Source of the DNA: Candidatus Tectimicrobiota bacterium
Lineage (GTDB): Bacteria; Tectomicrobia; Entotheonellia; Entotheonellales; Entotheonellaceae
Direction of reading: 5' to 3'
Assembly (NCBI GenBank): GCA_026005175.1
Contig: BPKO01000005.1
Span: 62,001 to 126,000, forward strand
DNA length: 64,000 bases
The position numbers and the translations under genes were made by a program. The notes below the pieces were generated by a model. That model had not been told where the DNA came from. It worked only from the letters and a program-made list of their open reading frames with translations, and searched no databases. Shown in pieces: positions 54,279 through 64,000 of this stretch. Every line of letters begins with the position of its first letter. Within the stretch, counting starts at the first letter, position 1.

Positions 54279-55346
54279 GTGAAGGGAGGGCGAGGTCTTG
54301 CGGCCGTGGGCCAGCGGGTGGCGCTCAAGGAAGCGGCCGTGCTCTGGCGCCAGCTGGCCCTGCTGATCGGGGTGGGCGTGCCCCTGCTGCGGGCGTTGCG
54401 CCAGGTGGCCGAGCGCACCAGCAACCGGCTGCTGCGGCAGGCGGTCGGCCAGGTGGCCGACACCATCGAGACCGGCAGCAGCTTTTCCGAAGCCCTGGCG
54501 CAGCACCCGCGCGTTTTTTCGCGCCTGACGGTGCAGCTGGTGCAGGTGGCCGAGCGCGGCGGCGTGCTCGACGACGCCCTGCAGCTGGTGGCCGAGGAGC
54601 TCGAGCGCCAGGTGGAAGTGCGCAGCAAGGTCAGGCGGGCCCTGGCCTATCCGGCGGTGGTGGCCCTGGTGGGCGCCCTGGTGGCGCTCTTTGTCCTGGT
54701 GGTGGTGATTCCCCAGTTCACCGCCTTGCTCCAGGAGCAGCAAGTGCCGCTGCCGCTGCCCACGCGCCTCGTCGTCGGCACGGGCCACTTCCTGGCCGCC
54801 TACTGGTGGCTGTGCCTGCTAGGGGTGGCGGCGCTGGTGGCCGGCTGGCGCCTGGCCCTGCGCACCCCGCGCGGGCGGCTGCTGTGGGATCGCTGCAAGC
54901 TGCGCCTGCCGCTGGTGGGAAACCTGCTGGTCAAAGCCGGGGTGCTGCGCTTTGCCCAGACCCTGGGCACCCTGCTGCGCGGTGGCGTGCCCATCCTCGT
55001 TTCGCTCAGGCTGGTGCAGGAACATGCCGAGAACCAGGCCCTGGCGCAGGCGCTGGCGCGCGCCTACCGCGCCGTTGACCAGGGCAGCCGGTTAGAAGAG
55101 CCGCTGCGCCAGTCGGCGCTCTTCCCGCCGCTGGCGGTGGACGTCATTGCGGTGGGCGAGGAAGCAGGGCGGCTGGATACCGTGCTGTTCAAGCTGGCCG
55201 AGATGTACCGGGGGGAAGTGGACCAAGCGGCAGCCATCTTTTCCAGCATCATCGAGCCCTTGCTGCTGTTGTTGATGGGGATCTTCGTCGCCCTCATCGT
55301 GTGGGCCGTCTACTTGCCTTACTTCTTGCTGCCGGGAGGCTTTTAG
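54279..55346 (+). CDS. gspF: Inner-membrane platform protein GspF/PilC
   Basis: A 355-residue platform protein: two T2SSF domains (about 20-135 and 225-345), membrane spans ALVALFVLVVVIPQFTALL near 130-148 and WLCLLGVAALVAGWRLAL, and the final PLLLLLMGIFVALIVWAVYLP. Motifs GVGVPLLRAL and LRFAQTLGTLLRGGVPIL are typical. GTG 54279 follows TAGGAGG. It recruits the GspE ATPase to the membrane. pilT starts 3 bp after its stop. Confidence 0.92.
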   Translation: MKGGRGLAAVGQRVALKEAAVLWRQLALLIGVGVPLLRALRQVAERTSNRLLRQAVGQVADTIETGSSFSEALAQHPRVFSRLTVQLVQVAERGGVLDDALQLVAEELERQVEVRSKVRRALAYPAVVALVGALVALFVLVVVIPQFTALLQEQQVPLPLPTRLVVGTGHFLAAYWWLCLLGVAALVAGWRLALRTPRGRLLWDRCKLRLPLVGNLLVKAGVLRFAQTLGTLLRGGVPILVSLRLVQEHAENQALAQALARAYRAVDQGSRLEEPLRQSALFPPLAVDVIAVGEEAGRLDTVLFKLAEMYRGEVDQAAAIFSSIIEPLLLLLMGIFVALIVWAVYLPYFLLPGGF

Positions 55347-55349
55347 GCC

Positions 55350-56423
55350 ATGGCGCGCCCCGCGCCGACCGCCATTGACGCCCTGTTGCGGCAGGCCCTG
55401 GAGCACGGCGCTTCGGATCTGCACTTGCGGGTGGGCATGCCGCCGCGCATCCGCGTGCACGGCCAGCTGCGGCCGCTGCCGGGGGCAGAGGCGCCATGGC
55501 ACGACGGCCAGGGGCTGCTTGAGCTCCTTGATGCCGAGCAGCGGCAGCGCTTCCAGGCCGGCCACGAGCTCGACTGCGCGTACGAGATTCCGGGAGTGGC
55601 GCGCTTTCGCGTCAACGTGCTGCGGCAGCGCAACACCATCGGCGCCGTGTTCCGCGTCATTCCCTCGCACATCCGGCCGCTCGAAGAGCTGGGGCTGCCG
55701 CCGGTGGTCTTCGAGCTGGCCCGGCTGGAGCAGGGACTGGTGCTGGTGACCGGGCCCACCGGCTGTGGCAAGTCGACCACCCTGGCGGCGATCATCGACT
55801 ACATCAACCGCGAAAGCCACAAGCACATCGTCACCATCGAAGACCCCATCGAGTTCGTCCACAGCAACAAGAAAAGCCTCATCACCCAGCGCGAGGTGGG
55901 CCGAGACACGCTGTCTTTTGCCGCCGCCGTGCGCGCCGTGCTGCGCGAGGACCCGGACATTATCCTTATCGGCGAGCTGCGCGACCTCGAGACCATCTCG
56001 CTGGCCATTACCGCTGCCGAAACCGGCCACCTGGTCTTTGGCACCCTGCACACCCGCACCGCGGCGTCGACCGTCGACCGCCTCATCGACGTCTTTCCGC
56101 CGGCGCAGCAGGGCCAGATCCGCACCATGCTGGCCGAAACCCTCAAAGGCGTTATTGCCCAGCAGCTCCTGCTGCGGGCCGATGGCCAGGGGCGGCTGCC
56201 GGCCGTGGAGATCCTCATCGGCACCCCGGCGGTGGCCAACCTCATCCGCGACGGCAAGACTTACCAGATCCCGTCTGTCATCCAGACCGGGCGGCGCGAG
56301 GGCATGCAGACCATGGACCAGGCCATCCTGGAGCTTCTGCGCCAAAAGCGCATCACGCCGCAAGAAGCCTACCGCAAGGCGGTGGACAAAGAGACGTACC
56401 AGCAGTACTTGCAGAGGCTATGA
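55350..56423 (+). CDS. pilT: Twitching ATPase PilT (pilus retraction)
   Basis: A 357-residue retraction ATPase: HGASDLHLRVGMPPRIRVHG, TGPTGCGKSTTLAAIIDYIN (Walker A near 135), IEDPIEFVHSNKKSLITQREVG, DPDIILIGELRDLETI and GTLHTRTAASTVDRLIDVFP, plus the C-terminal AIRNLI-like AVANLIRDGKTYQI region. PilT depolymerises type IV pili, so its presence in a cluster of GspI/J/K type points to a retractile type IV pilus or a hybrid system. The next gene starts 3 bp later. Confidence 0.93.
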   Translation: MARPAPTAIDALLRQALEHGASDLHLRVGMPPRIRVHGQLRPLPGAEAPWHDGQGLLELLDAEQRQRFQAGHELDCAYEIPGVARFRVNVLRQRNTIGAVFRVIPSHIRPLEELGLPPVVFELARLEQGLVLVTGPTGCGKSTTLAAIIDYINRESHKHIVTIEDPIEFVHSNKKSLITQREVGRDTLSFAAAVRAVLREDPDIILIGELRDLETISLAITAAETGHLVFGTLHTRTAASTVDRLIDVFPPAQQGQIRTMLAETLKGVIAQQLLLRADGQGRLPAVEILIGTPAVANLIRDGKTYQIPSVIQTGRREGMQTMDQAILELLRQKRITPQEAYRKAVDKETYQQYLQRL

Positions 56424-56426
56424 GCC

Positions 56427-57170
56427 ATGCAGGCCGAGTGGACCCTCCCTCCTGAGTTGCCCCGGCGCCGGCTACCTGCCGGCACCGCCCTCTTTCACGA
56501 GGGCGAAGTGGGCGAGCACATGTACTTGGTGGTGGACGGCCGCCTCCAGGTCAGCAAGCAGGTGGTGGCCAGCGCCGACAAAGTGCTCAGCGTGCTTGGC
56601 CCGGGGCAGTTCGTGGGCGAAATGAGCCTGCTGACCGGCGCCAAGCGCTCGGCCACGGTGACGGCACTTACGGACAGCGAGGTGGCGGAGATCGACCGCG
56701 AGGCCTTCGTGCAGCTGCTGCACGACCAGCCGCAGGCTGGCCTCGAGCTCATGCGCCAGATGGCGCAGCGCCTCGAAGAAACCAACGAGGAGCTGGTGCT
56801 CACTGCCCTGGAAGCGGCGCTGATGCAGCGCCGTCCCCAGCGCCTGCAGCCGGCGCCGCAGCGCCTGCGCTTTGTGGCCACGGGGTCGTTTGCCGCCGAG
56901 AAGGCCGGGGAAGTGCTGCGCCTTGCCGGCGAGCATGCCGCCAGCGGCCAGCATCCCGCGATTGTCGCCAGCCTGTGGCGCCCCGGCCGCGTGCAGGACG
57001 CCCTTATCTACATCGTGGAGACCGACAACCCCCGCGACTTGCTGGAGCTGGTGTGGCCGTTTGCCGGCCTAGTGCACTGGGACATCACCCCGGCCCTCGA
57101 CGTGCAGGCACTCGCCCCGGCCGCCGCGCCCAAGGAAGAGGCGCGCCCGGCTCCCTTTCTCCTTCCCTGA
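56427..57170 (+). CDS. Cyclic-nucleotide-binding-domain protein without HTH
   Basis: A 247-residue protein. Residues 15-120 are a CRP-type cNMP-binding beta-roll: PAGTALFHEGEVGEHMYLVVDGRLQV, VLGPGQFVGEMSLLTGAKRSATVTAL with the phosphate-binding GEMSLL, and REAFVQLLHDQP. The remainder (about 140-235) is unrecognised and has no helix-turn-helix. It is co-transcribed with pilT and so may couple cAMP or cGMP to retraction; the window also encodes a class III cyclase, but no direct link is shown. Confidence 0.8.
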   Translation: MQAEWTLPPELPRRRLPAGTALFHEGEVGEHMYLVVDGRLQVSKQVVASADKVLSVLGPGQFVGEMSLLTGAKRSATVTALTDSEVAEIDREAFVQLLHDQPQAGLELMRQMAQRLEETNEELVLTALEAALMQRRPQRLQPAPQRLRFVATGSFAAEKAGEVLRLAGEHAASGQHPAIVASLWRPGRVQDALIYIVETDNPRDLLELVWPFAGLVHWDITPALDVQALAPAAAPKEEARPAPFLLP

Positions 57171-57240
57171 AGGGAAGAAGGGACGGCCGGCTGCCGTTTC
57201 TTTGCCATAGCGAATCACCCCCTTCCGAGGAGAATCCCGC

Positions 57241-58047
57241 ATGGGCGACGACCCGGTACTGACCCGCTTTCGCCAGCAGTACGGCGCCTGGCTGGCCGCC
57301 GCGCGGCCCTTGCTGGAAGCCGGCGACTTCAAGCGGGCCTTTGCCACTTACCCCTTCTTGCGCTACGCCGACGCGCCCTGGACACCGCTGCGGCGCCCGC
57401 TAGCCCAAAGCACGCTGGCCCTGGTGACCACGGGCGGCCTGTACCTCCAGGGGCAGCAGCCGCCCTTTAACGCGGCGCACATCGAGGGAGATACTTCCTA
57501 CCGGGTGTTTTCCAGCCGCGTGTCGCCAGCGACGCTGGCCATTGCCCATACCCACTTCCCGCATCACTTCGCCGAGCAAGACCTCAATACCATTTTGCCG
57601 CTGGCGCATTTGCATCGCTTCGCCAGTGACGGTATTATCGGGTGTGTGGCAGAAAGCGTCTACAGCATTACCGGGTACCTCACCGATGTGGCGACCTTTG
57701 CGGCGAGTTCGGCCCGTGCCATCGCCGCGCACATGGTGGCAAGCGGGGTAGAGGCAGCCCTCATCGTGCCGGTTTGACCCGTCTGCCACCAGTCCGGTGG
57801 ACTGCTGGCGCGCGTTATTGAAGCGGCAGGAATCGCCACGGTGGTCCTGGGGCAGACGCCCCACATCCTCGAGCAGGTGCGGCCGCCGCGCGCCGTGGTG
57901 ACCGCCTTTCCACGCGGGGCCACGGTGGGCGCGCCGGGCAATGCCGAGCAGCAGCGCCAGGTGCTGCTCGACGCCCTGGCGGTGCTCGAAGAAGCCGAGA
58001 CGCCCGGGGTGCTGTACGTACTGCCGTACCGCTGGGAGGAGCCATAG
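57241..58047 (+). CDS. GrdB/PrdB-like selenoprotein with UxxC motif
   Basis: A 268-residue protein if TGA at 57775-57777 is Sec179. Upstream of it lie PWTPLRRPLAQSTLALVTTG, GDTSYR and the GCVAESVYSITG segment. The motif is VPV-Sec-PVCHQSGGLLARVI, i.e. U-x-x-C-H, as in the selenoprotein-B family of glycine/betaine/sarcosine/D-proline reductases. Then come GIATVVLGQTP, VRPPRAVVTAFPRGATVGAPG and a terminal helix. The frame is open on both sides of the TGA, and the downstream half is as conserved-looking as the upstream half. Its reductive role and partner are unknown; no GrdA, GrdC or PrdA gene is nearby. GAGGAG precedes the ATG. Confidence 0.85.
57785..57809 (+). promoter_or_regulatory. SECIS-like hairpin in the GrdB/PrdB-like gene
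   Basis: CAGTCC (57790-57795) and GGACTG (57799-57804) form a perfect 6-bp stem with triloop GGU. A further 4-bp GCCA/TGGC stem lies beyond one mismatch. The loop starts 18 nt after the UGA and begins with G, which fits the bacterial SECIS consensus. Confidence 0.72.
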
Positions 58048-58080
58048 GCACGATTGCAACGGGGAGCGCAAGGCACTTTC

Positions 58081-59019
58081 ATGATCTCGGAACACGAACG
58101 GGCGAAGTGGATCAAGCGGTACCCCTTGCTGGGAACGATCGGGCATACGCCGCTGGTGCGAGTCGACGTCCTGCGCGAGGAATTCCCGGAGGTCGAAGTC
58201 TACGCCAAGCTGGAATACTTCAACCCCGGCGGGTCGCTCAAAGACCGGCCGGTGTGCCAGATTCTGCTCGACGCCCTGGCCAGCGGCGCCCTGCGCCCGG
58301 GGAAAGTCATTCTTGACTCGAGCTCGGGCAACGCAGGCATTGCGTACGCCATGCTGGGGGCAGTGCTGGGCTATCCGGTAGAGCTGGTGGTGCCGGAAAA
58401 CGCCAGCCGCGAGCGGCTAAAGCGCATCGTGGCCCATGGGGCGCGGCTGATCACCACCGACGCCCTCAAGGGATACGATGAGGCGCTGCGGGAAGTGCAC
58501 CGGCGGGCGGCCAGCGATCCGGAGCGCTACTTTTTTGCCGACCAGTACAGCAACCCCAGCAACTGGCAAGCCCACTACCATGGCACGGCGGTGGAGATCC
58601 TCGAGCAGACCGGCGGCCAGCTCACCCACTTCGTGGGCGGCATCGGCACCGGCGGCGCCATTACCGGCATCGGCCGGCGGCTCAAGGAGCACAACCCGCA
58701 CATCGAAGTGGTGGCCGTCATTCCCGAGGAGTTCCCGGGCGTCGAGGGGCTCAAGCCGCTGCGCAGCCCCGATGCCATCATCCCGGCGATTCTCGACGAG
58801 AAGGTCATCGATTACCGCGTCGACGTGACGGTGGAGGAAGCCCACATCATGTGCTGGCGCCTGGCACAGGCCGGCTTCTTTGTCGGCCAGTCTTCCGGTG
58901 CCTACATGCAAGGGGTCTACCGCGTGGCCCAGCGCATCCGGGCCGGCCGCATCGTGACGCTCTTTAACGACCTGGGCGAGCGCTACGCCAGCACCCATCT
59001 GTGGGAGAAGCCCTGGTAA
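58081..59019 (+). CDS. cysM: Cysteine synthase-like PLP enzyme
   Basis: A 312-residue beta-family PLP enzyme: IGHTPLVRVDVL, YFNPGGSLKDRPVCQILLDA with the PLP-Lys near 54, SSSGNAGIAYAMLGA, GIGTGGAITGIGRRLKEHNP, and a C-terminal VGQSSGAYMQGVYRVA. This is O-acetylserine/O-phosphoserine sulfhydrylase or cystathionine beta-synthase-like. CysM-type enzymes can take sulfide from a MoeZ-activated carrier, and a ThiF-rhodanese protein is encoded at 12.3-13.5 kb, but no carrier is seen. ATG 58081; a TTG further up is unlikely. It follows the selenoprotein gene by 33 bp. Confidence 0.85.
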   Translation: MISEHERAKWIKRYPLLGTIGHTPLVRVDVLREEFPEVEVYAKLEYFNPGGSLKDRPVCQILLDALASGALRPGKVILDSSSGNAGIAYAMLGAVLGYPVELVVPENASRERLKRIVAHGARLITTDALKGYDEALREVHRRAASDPERYFFADQYSNPSNWQAHYHGTAVEILEQTGGQLTHFVGGIGTGGAITGIGRRLKEHNPHIEVVAVIPEEFPGVEGLKPLRSPDAIIPAILDEKVIDYRVDVTVEEAHIMCWRLAQAGFFVGQSSGAYMQGVYRVAQRIRAGRIVTLFNDLGERYASTHLWEKPW

Positions 59020-59041
59020 GCCGCCCGGGCAGGAGGAAGCC

Positions 59042-60214
59042 ATGCATTTTGCCAGCGCGTTATCGCATGACCCGGACACGGCTGCAGCGGTCCGCGAAGC
59101 CCTCGCAGGCGTCAGCAGGGAGGTGCCGCAAGCCGACCTGTGCTTCCTCTTTGCCTCGCCGCACCACCTCAAGAGCTTGCCCGCCTTGCTGGCCGAGGTA
59201 CAGGAACGCCTGGCGGCCCCCACGCTGATTGGCTGTACCGGCGGCGGGGTGATCGGGGCTGGCCGGGAAGTGGAAAACCGCCCTGCCTTGGCCCTTCTTG
59301 CGGCGGCGCTGCCAGGGGTGACGGTACGCCCCTTTCACCTCGAGCAGGCCGACGTGCAGGCCGGCTGGCCCGACGCCTACTGGTACGAGCAGCTCGGCGT
59401 GCGTGCCGAGGAGGCGCCCAGCTTCGTGCTGCTGCCCGATCCCTTCACCATCGACCCGCAGGCGCTGCTCGACAAGCTCAACGCCCTTTTCCCGCGGCGC
59501 CCGGTGCTTGGCGGCCTGGCCAGCGGCGGCCGCACTTCCGGCAGCTGCGCCCTTTTCCTCAACGAAGCGGTGGTCCACGGCGCCGTGGGGGTTGCCCTGT
59601 GCGGCCCCATTGTCCTGCGCACCCTGGTCTCCCAGGGCTGCAAGCCCATTGGCCAGCCCTTTGTCATTACCCGCTGCGACGGCCAGATCATTTACGAGCT
59701 CAGCGGCCGCCCGGCCCTTGAGGCCATCCGCGATACCCTTGCCCGCCTCTCCCCGGCTGACCAGCAGCTGGCGCACACGGCGCTGCTCATGGGGCGCGTC
59801 ATCGACGAGTACAAAGAGGACTTTGGCCGCGGCGACTTCCTCATCCGCACCCTGCTGGGGGCCGACCCCGACAGCGGGGCGATTGCGGTGGGCGACGTGT
59901 TTCGCCCCGGGCAGACGGTGCAGCTGCACGTGCGCGATGCCACCACGGCGCGCGAAGACCTGCACGCCCTCCTGCGCCAGCTGGCCCCCGAGCTGCAGCA
60001 GCGCCCGGCACGCGGCGCCTTGCTCTTTTCCTGCAACGGCCGCGGCATCCACCTCTACGGCGAGCCCGACTACGACAGCCGCACGGTGCTGGCCACCACC
60101 GGCGCCATTCCCCTGGCCGGCTTTTTCTGCAACGGCGAGATCGGCCCCATCGGCGGCACCAACTTCTTGCACGGCTTTACCGCCAGCCTTGGCCTCTTTC
60201 AGGAGCAGCCCTAG
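59042..60214 (+). CDS. FIST-domain sensory protein
   Basis: A 390-residue protein with FIST N (about 25-215: LIGCTGGGVIGAG and VLGGLASGGRTSG) and FIST C (about 230-385: FLIRTLLGADPDSGAIAVGD, ALLFSCNGRGIHLYGEPDYD and GFFCNGEIGPIGGTNFLHGF). FIST domains are thought to bind small ligands such as amino acids and usually sit beside histidine kinases or chemoreceptors. This one stands alone, next to a cysteine synthase, so a role in sulfur or amino-acid sensing is possible. It starts 22 bp after cysM. Confidence 0.85.
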   Translation: MHFASALSHDPDTAAAVREALAGVSREVPQADLCFLFASPHHLKSLPALLAEVQERLAAPTLIGCTGGGVIGAGREVENRPALALLAAALPGVTVRPFHLEQADVQAGWPDAYWYEQLGVRAEEAPSFVLLPDPFTIDPQALLDKLNALFPRRPVLGGLASGGRTSGSCALFLNEAVVHGAVGVALCGPIVLRTLVSQGCKPIGQPFVITRCDGQIIYELSGRPALEAIRDTLARLSPADQQLAHTALLMGRVIDEYKEDFGRGDFLIRTLLGADPDSGAIAVGDVFRPGQTVQLHVRDATTAREDLHALLRQLAPELQQRPARGALLFSCNGRGIHLYGEPDYDSRTVLATTGAIPLAGFFCNGEIGPIGGTNFLHGFTASLGLFQEQP

Positions 60215-60220
60215 CCGGCG

Positions 60221-60249
60221 TTGAGGCGGCGGCGCCAGGCTGCTACAAT
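60221..60249 (+). promoter_or_regulatory. Candidate promoter of the methyltransferase gene
   Basis: TTGAGG (60221-60226) and TACAAT (60244-60249) are 17 bp apart; the -10 matches the pilus-operon promoter. Confidence 0.5.
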
Positions 60250-60276
60250 CTCCTCGCTGCTGCGAGGATCGCCGCC

Positions 60277-62978
<2,702 letters not shown>

Positions 62979-62979
62979 C

Positions 62980-63009
62980 TTGTGCCGGCAAGCACCGCTG
63001 GCCTATAAT
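62980..63009 (+). promoter_or_regulatory. Candidate promoter of the DsbA-like selenoprotein gene
   Basis: A perfect TATAAT (63004-63009) lies 18 bp after TTGTGC (62980-62985), 20 bp before the ATG and immediately after the ligA stop. Confidence 0.45.
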
Positions 63010-63028
63010 CTGGCCGGGAGGAGAGGCC

Positions 63029-63646
63029 ATGAGCACGCCCGTACGCATTGTGGCGTTTTCTGATTACCTGTGACCCTGGTGCTACCCGGCGGCGGTTCGC
63101 CTCCAGCGGTTGCACCAGCGCTACGGCGCGCGTATCCAGCTCGAGCACCGCGCCTTTCCGCTGCGCCCCCAGCCCGACGCCTCGGTGAAGTTTCAGGGGA
63201 CGTACCGCGAGGCGGCGTGGCAGCGCGCGGCGGCCCTGGCGGCGGCAGACGGGATCCGGTGGCGCATGTGGACTCGCGACGATTTTCCCCAGTGGAGCCT
63301 GCCGGCTCTGGAAGCGGCCAAGTGCGCGGCGCTTCAGGGGGAAGCGGCCTTTGCCGACATGAACCTGCGGCTGTTTCGGGGCTTTTTCGAGCAGGGGGTT
63401 AACATCGCCGAGCCCGAAGAGATCCTGACGCTGGCGCGGGAGGCGCCCTTGGATTACCCGCGCTTTGTCGACGACTTCCTGAGCGGCGGCATGCGCCAAG
63501 AGGTGCTGCGCGACTACGAAGAGGCGCTCACCCGCTACGCCGTGCACGCCATCCCCACCGTGGTCTTTGCCGAGCGCGAATGGGTGGTGGGGGCGGTGCC
63601 CTTGGCCAAGTACGAAGAGGTGCTGGCCAAGTTCGGCGTCACGTGA
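63029..63646 (+). CDS. DsbA/FrnE-family thioredoxin-fold selenoprotein (UPWC)
   Basis: A 205-residue DsbA-like protein if TGA at 63071-63073 is Sec15. The N-terminus reads MSTPVRIVAFSDYL-Sec-PWCYPAAVRL, i.e. SDYxCPWC with the first, attacking Cys as Sec. The helical insertion (QGTYREAAWQRAAALAAADG, FAKMNLRL-like) and the cis-Pro segment VHAIPTVVFAEREWVVGAV belong to the DsbA/2-hydroxychromene-2-carboxylate isomerase/FrnE group. No signal peptide is visible, so it is probably a cytoplasmic thiol-disulfide oxidoreductase. GGAGGAGAG precedes the ATG. Without Sec decoding the first start would be past the active site. Confidence 0.87.
63076..63118 (+). promoter_or_regulatory. SECIS-like nested hairpin in the DsbA-like gene
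   Basis: Perfect outer arms CTGGTGC (63076-63082) and GCACCAG (63112-63118) enclose an inner stem GGCG/CGCC (63091-63094, 63098-63101) extended by GG/CC beyond one mismatch, with triloop GUU. The apical loop begins 21 nt after the UGA and starts with G. Confidence 0.7.
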
Positions 63647-63655
63647 GGGAACACG

Positions 63656-64000
63656 ATGACCCAACCGCAGTTGCGCCGGGCCCTGGCCATTTTGCAGCGC
63701 GAGGTGCCGCGGTGGAAGGTGCCGGTGGTGAGCCTGATGGCGCAGGAAAAGCGCGACCCGTACCGCGTCCTGATCGCCACGCTGCTGAGCCTGCGCACCC
63801 AGGACCAGACCACGGCGGCGGCGGCCGAGCGGCTCTTTGCCCTGGCGGCGACGCCGCAGGCGATGTGCCAGCTGGACGCCGACACCATCGCCCGGGCGAT
63901 TTACCCGGTGGGCTTTTACCGCACTAAGGCGCAGCAGATCCTGGCCATCTCGCAGCGGCTGGTGGCGGAATTTGGCGGGCGGGTGCCCGACGACCTCGAC
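63656..64000 (+). CDS. nth: Endonuclease III (partial, runs off the window)
   Basis: The first 115 residues are present: PYRVLIATLLSLRTQDQTTAAAAERLF is the typical Nth helix region, and the DNA-glycosylase HhH motif and the four-Cys iron-sulfur cluster should follow beyond the edge. It excises oxidised pyrimidines. The ATG at 63656 is 9 bp after the selenoprotein stop, so the two genes share a transcript. Confidence 0.85.
   Translation, partial: MTQPQLRRALAILQREVPRWKVPVVSLMAQEKRDPYRVLIATLLSLRTQDQTTAAAAERLFALAATPQAMCQLDADTIARAIYPVGFYRTKAQQILAISQRLVAEFGGRVPDDLD

Overview
The window looks like a 64 kb piece of chromosome from an uncultured, very GC-rich Gram-negative bacterium. The evidence is exported lipoproteins and periplasmic binding proteins, type II secretion/type IV pilus-like pseudopilins, a TRAP binding protein and a hemE-hemH-hemY block. 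Codon use is strongly GC3-biased except in one signalling island. The phylum cannot be fixed from sequence reading alone; a deltaproteobacterial, Tectomicrobia- or Rokubacteria-like lineage is my guess. The organism very probably uses selenocysteine: three separate genes carry a single in-frame TGA exactly at a catalytic Cys position, each followed 18-21 nt later by a bacterial SECIS-like hairpin.

Layout. 1-5.5 kb: GalT/HIT-like gene, FmdB zinc ribbon, a small unknown, O-methyltransferase plus acetyl-CoA synthetase, DUF192. 5.7-11 kb: a tight operon of two ferritin-like proteins, a small NTF2-like protein and a heterodimeric ABC exporter. 11-18 kb: orphan TRAP receptor, Sec-containing rhodanese-ThiF/MoeB fusion, and a 2-oxoacid dehydrogenase E1alpha-E1beta-E2 operon with a Nudix hydrolase. 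18-30 kb: two inverted copies of one IS66-family element, each inside a conserved gene (a PEP mutase/isocitrate lyase-like gene and an M48 peptidase). Between them lie a PilZ protein, a lower-GC partner-switching cascade (periplasmic binding protein, membrane SpoIIE phosphatase, ATP-binding protein, STAS protein, coiled-coil cyclase) and a zinc alcohol dehydrogenase. 30-46.6 kb: housekeeping and catabolic genes (TPR lipoprotein, DUF2905, RarA-methyltransferase fusion, metG, chrA, PAC2, LLM oxidoreductase, aminotransferase, FAD oxidase, J-domain protein, CoA-transferase, Dus, hydrolase, kinase-like protein), with REP-like palindromes at several gene borders. 46.8-50.3 kb: haem operon hemEHY. 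50.3-57.2 kb: pseudopilins, GspE, GspF, PilT and a cyclic-nucleotide-binding protein. 57.2-64 kb: Sec-containing GrdB/PrdB-like protein, cysteine synthase, FIST protein, methyltransferase, ligA, Sec-containing DsbA-like protein, and the start of nth.

About fourteen single-base frameshifts break otherwise perfect genes, including essential metG. Most are one-base insertions, many in short homopolymers, so they are more likely sequencing or assembly errors than gene decay. The three TGA codons are different: they keep frame, sit at redox or acyl-carrier Cys positions and have SECIS-like structures. No selA, selB, selC or selD gene is present in the window.
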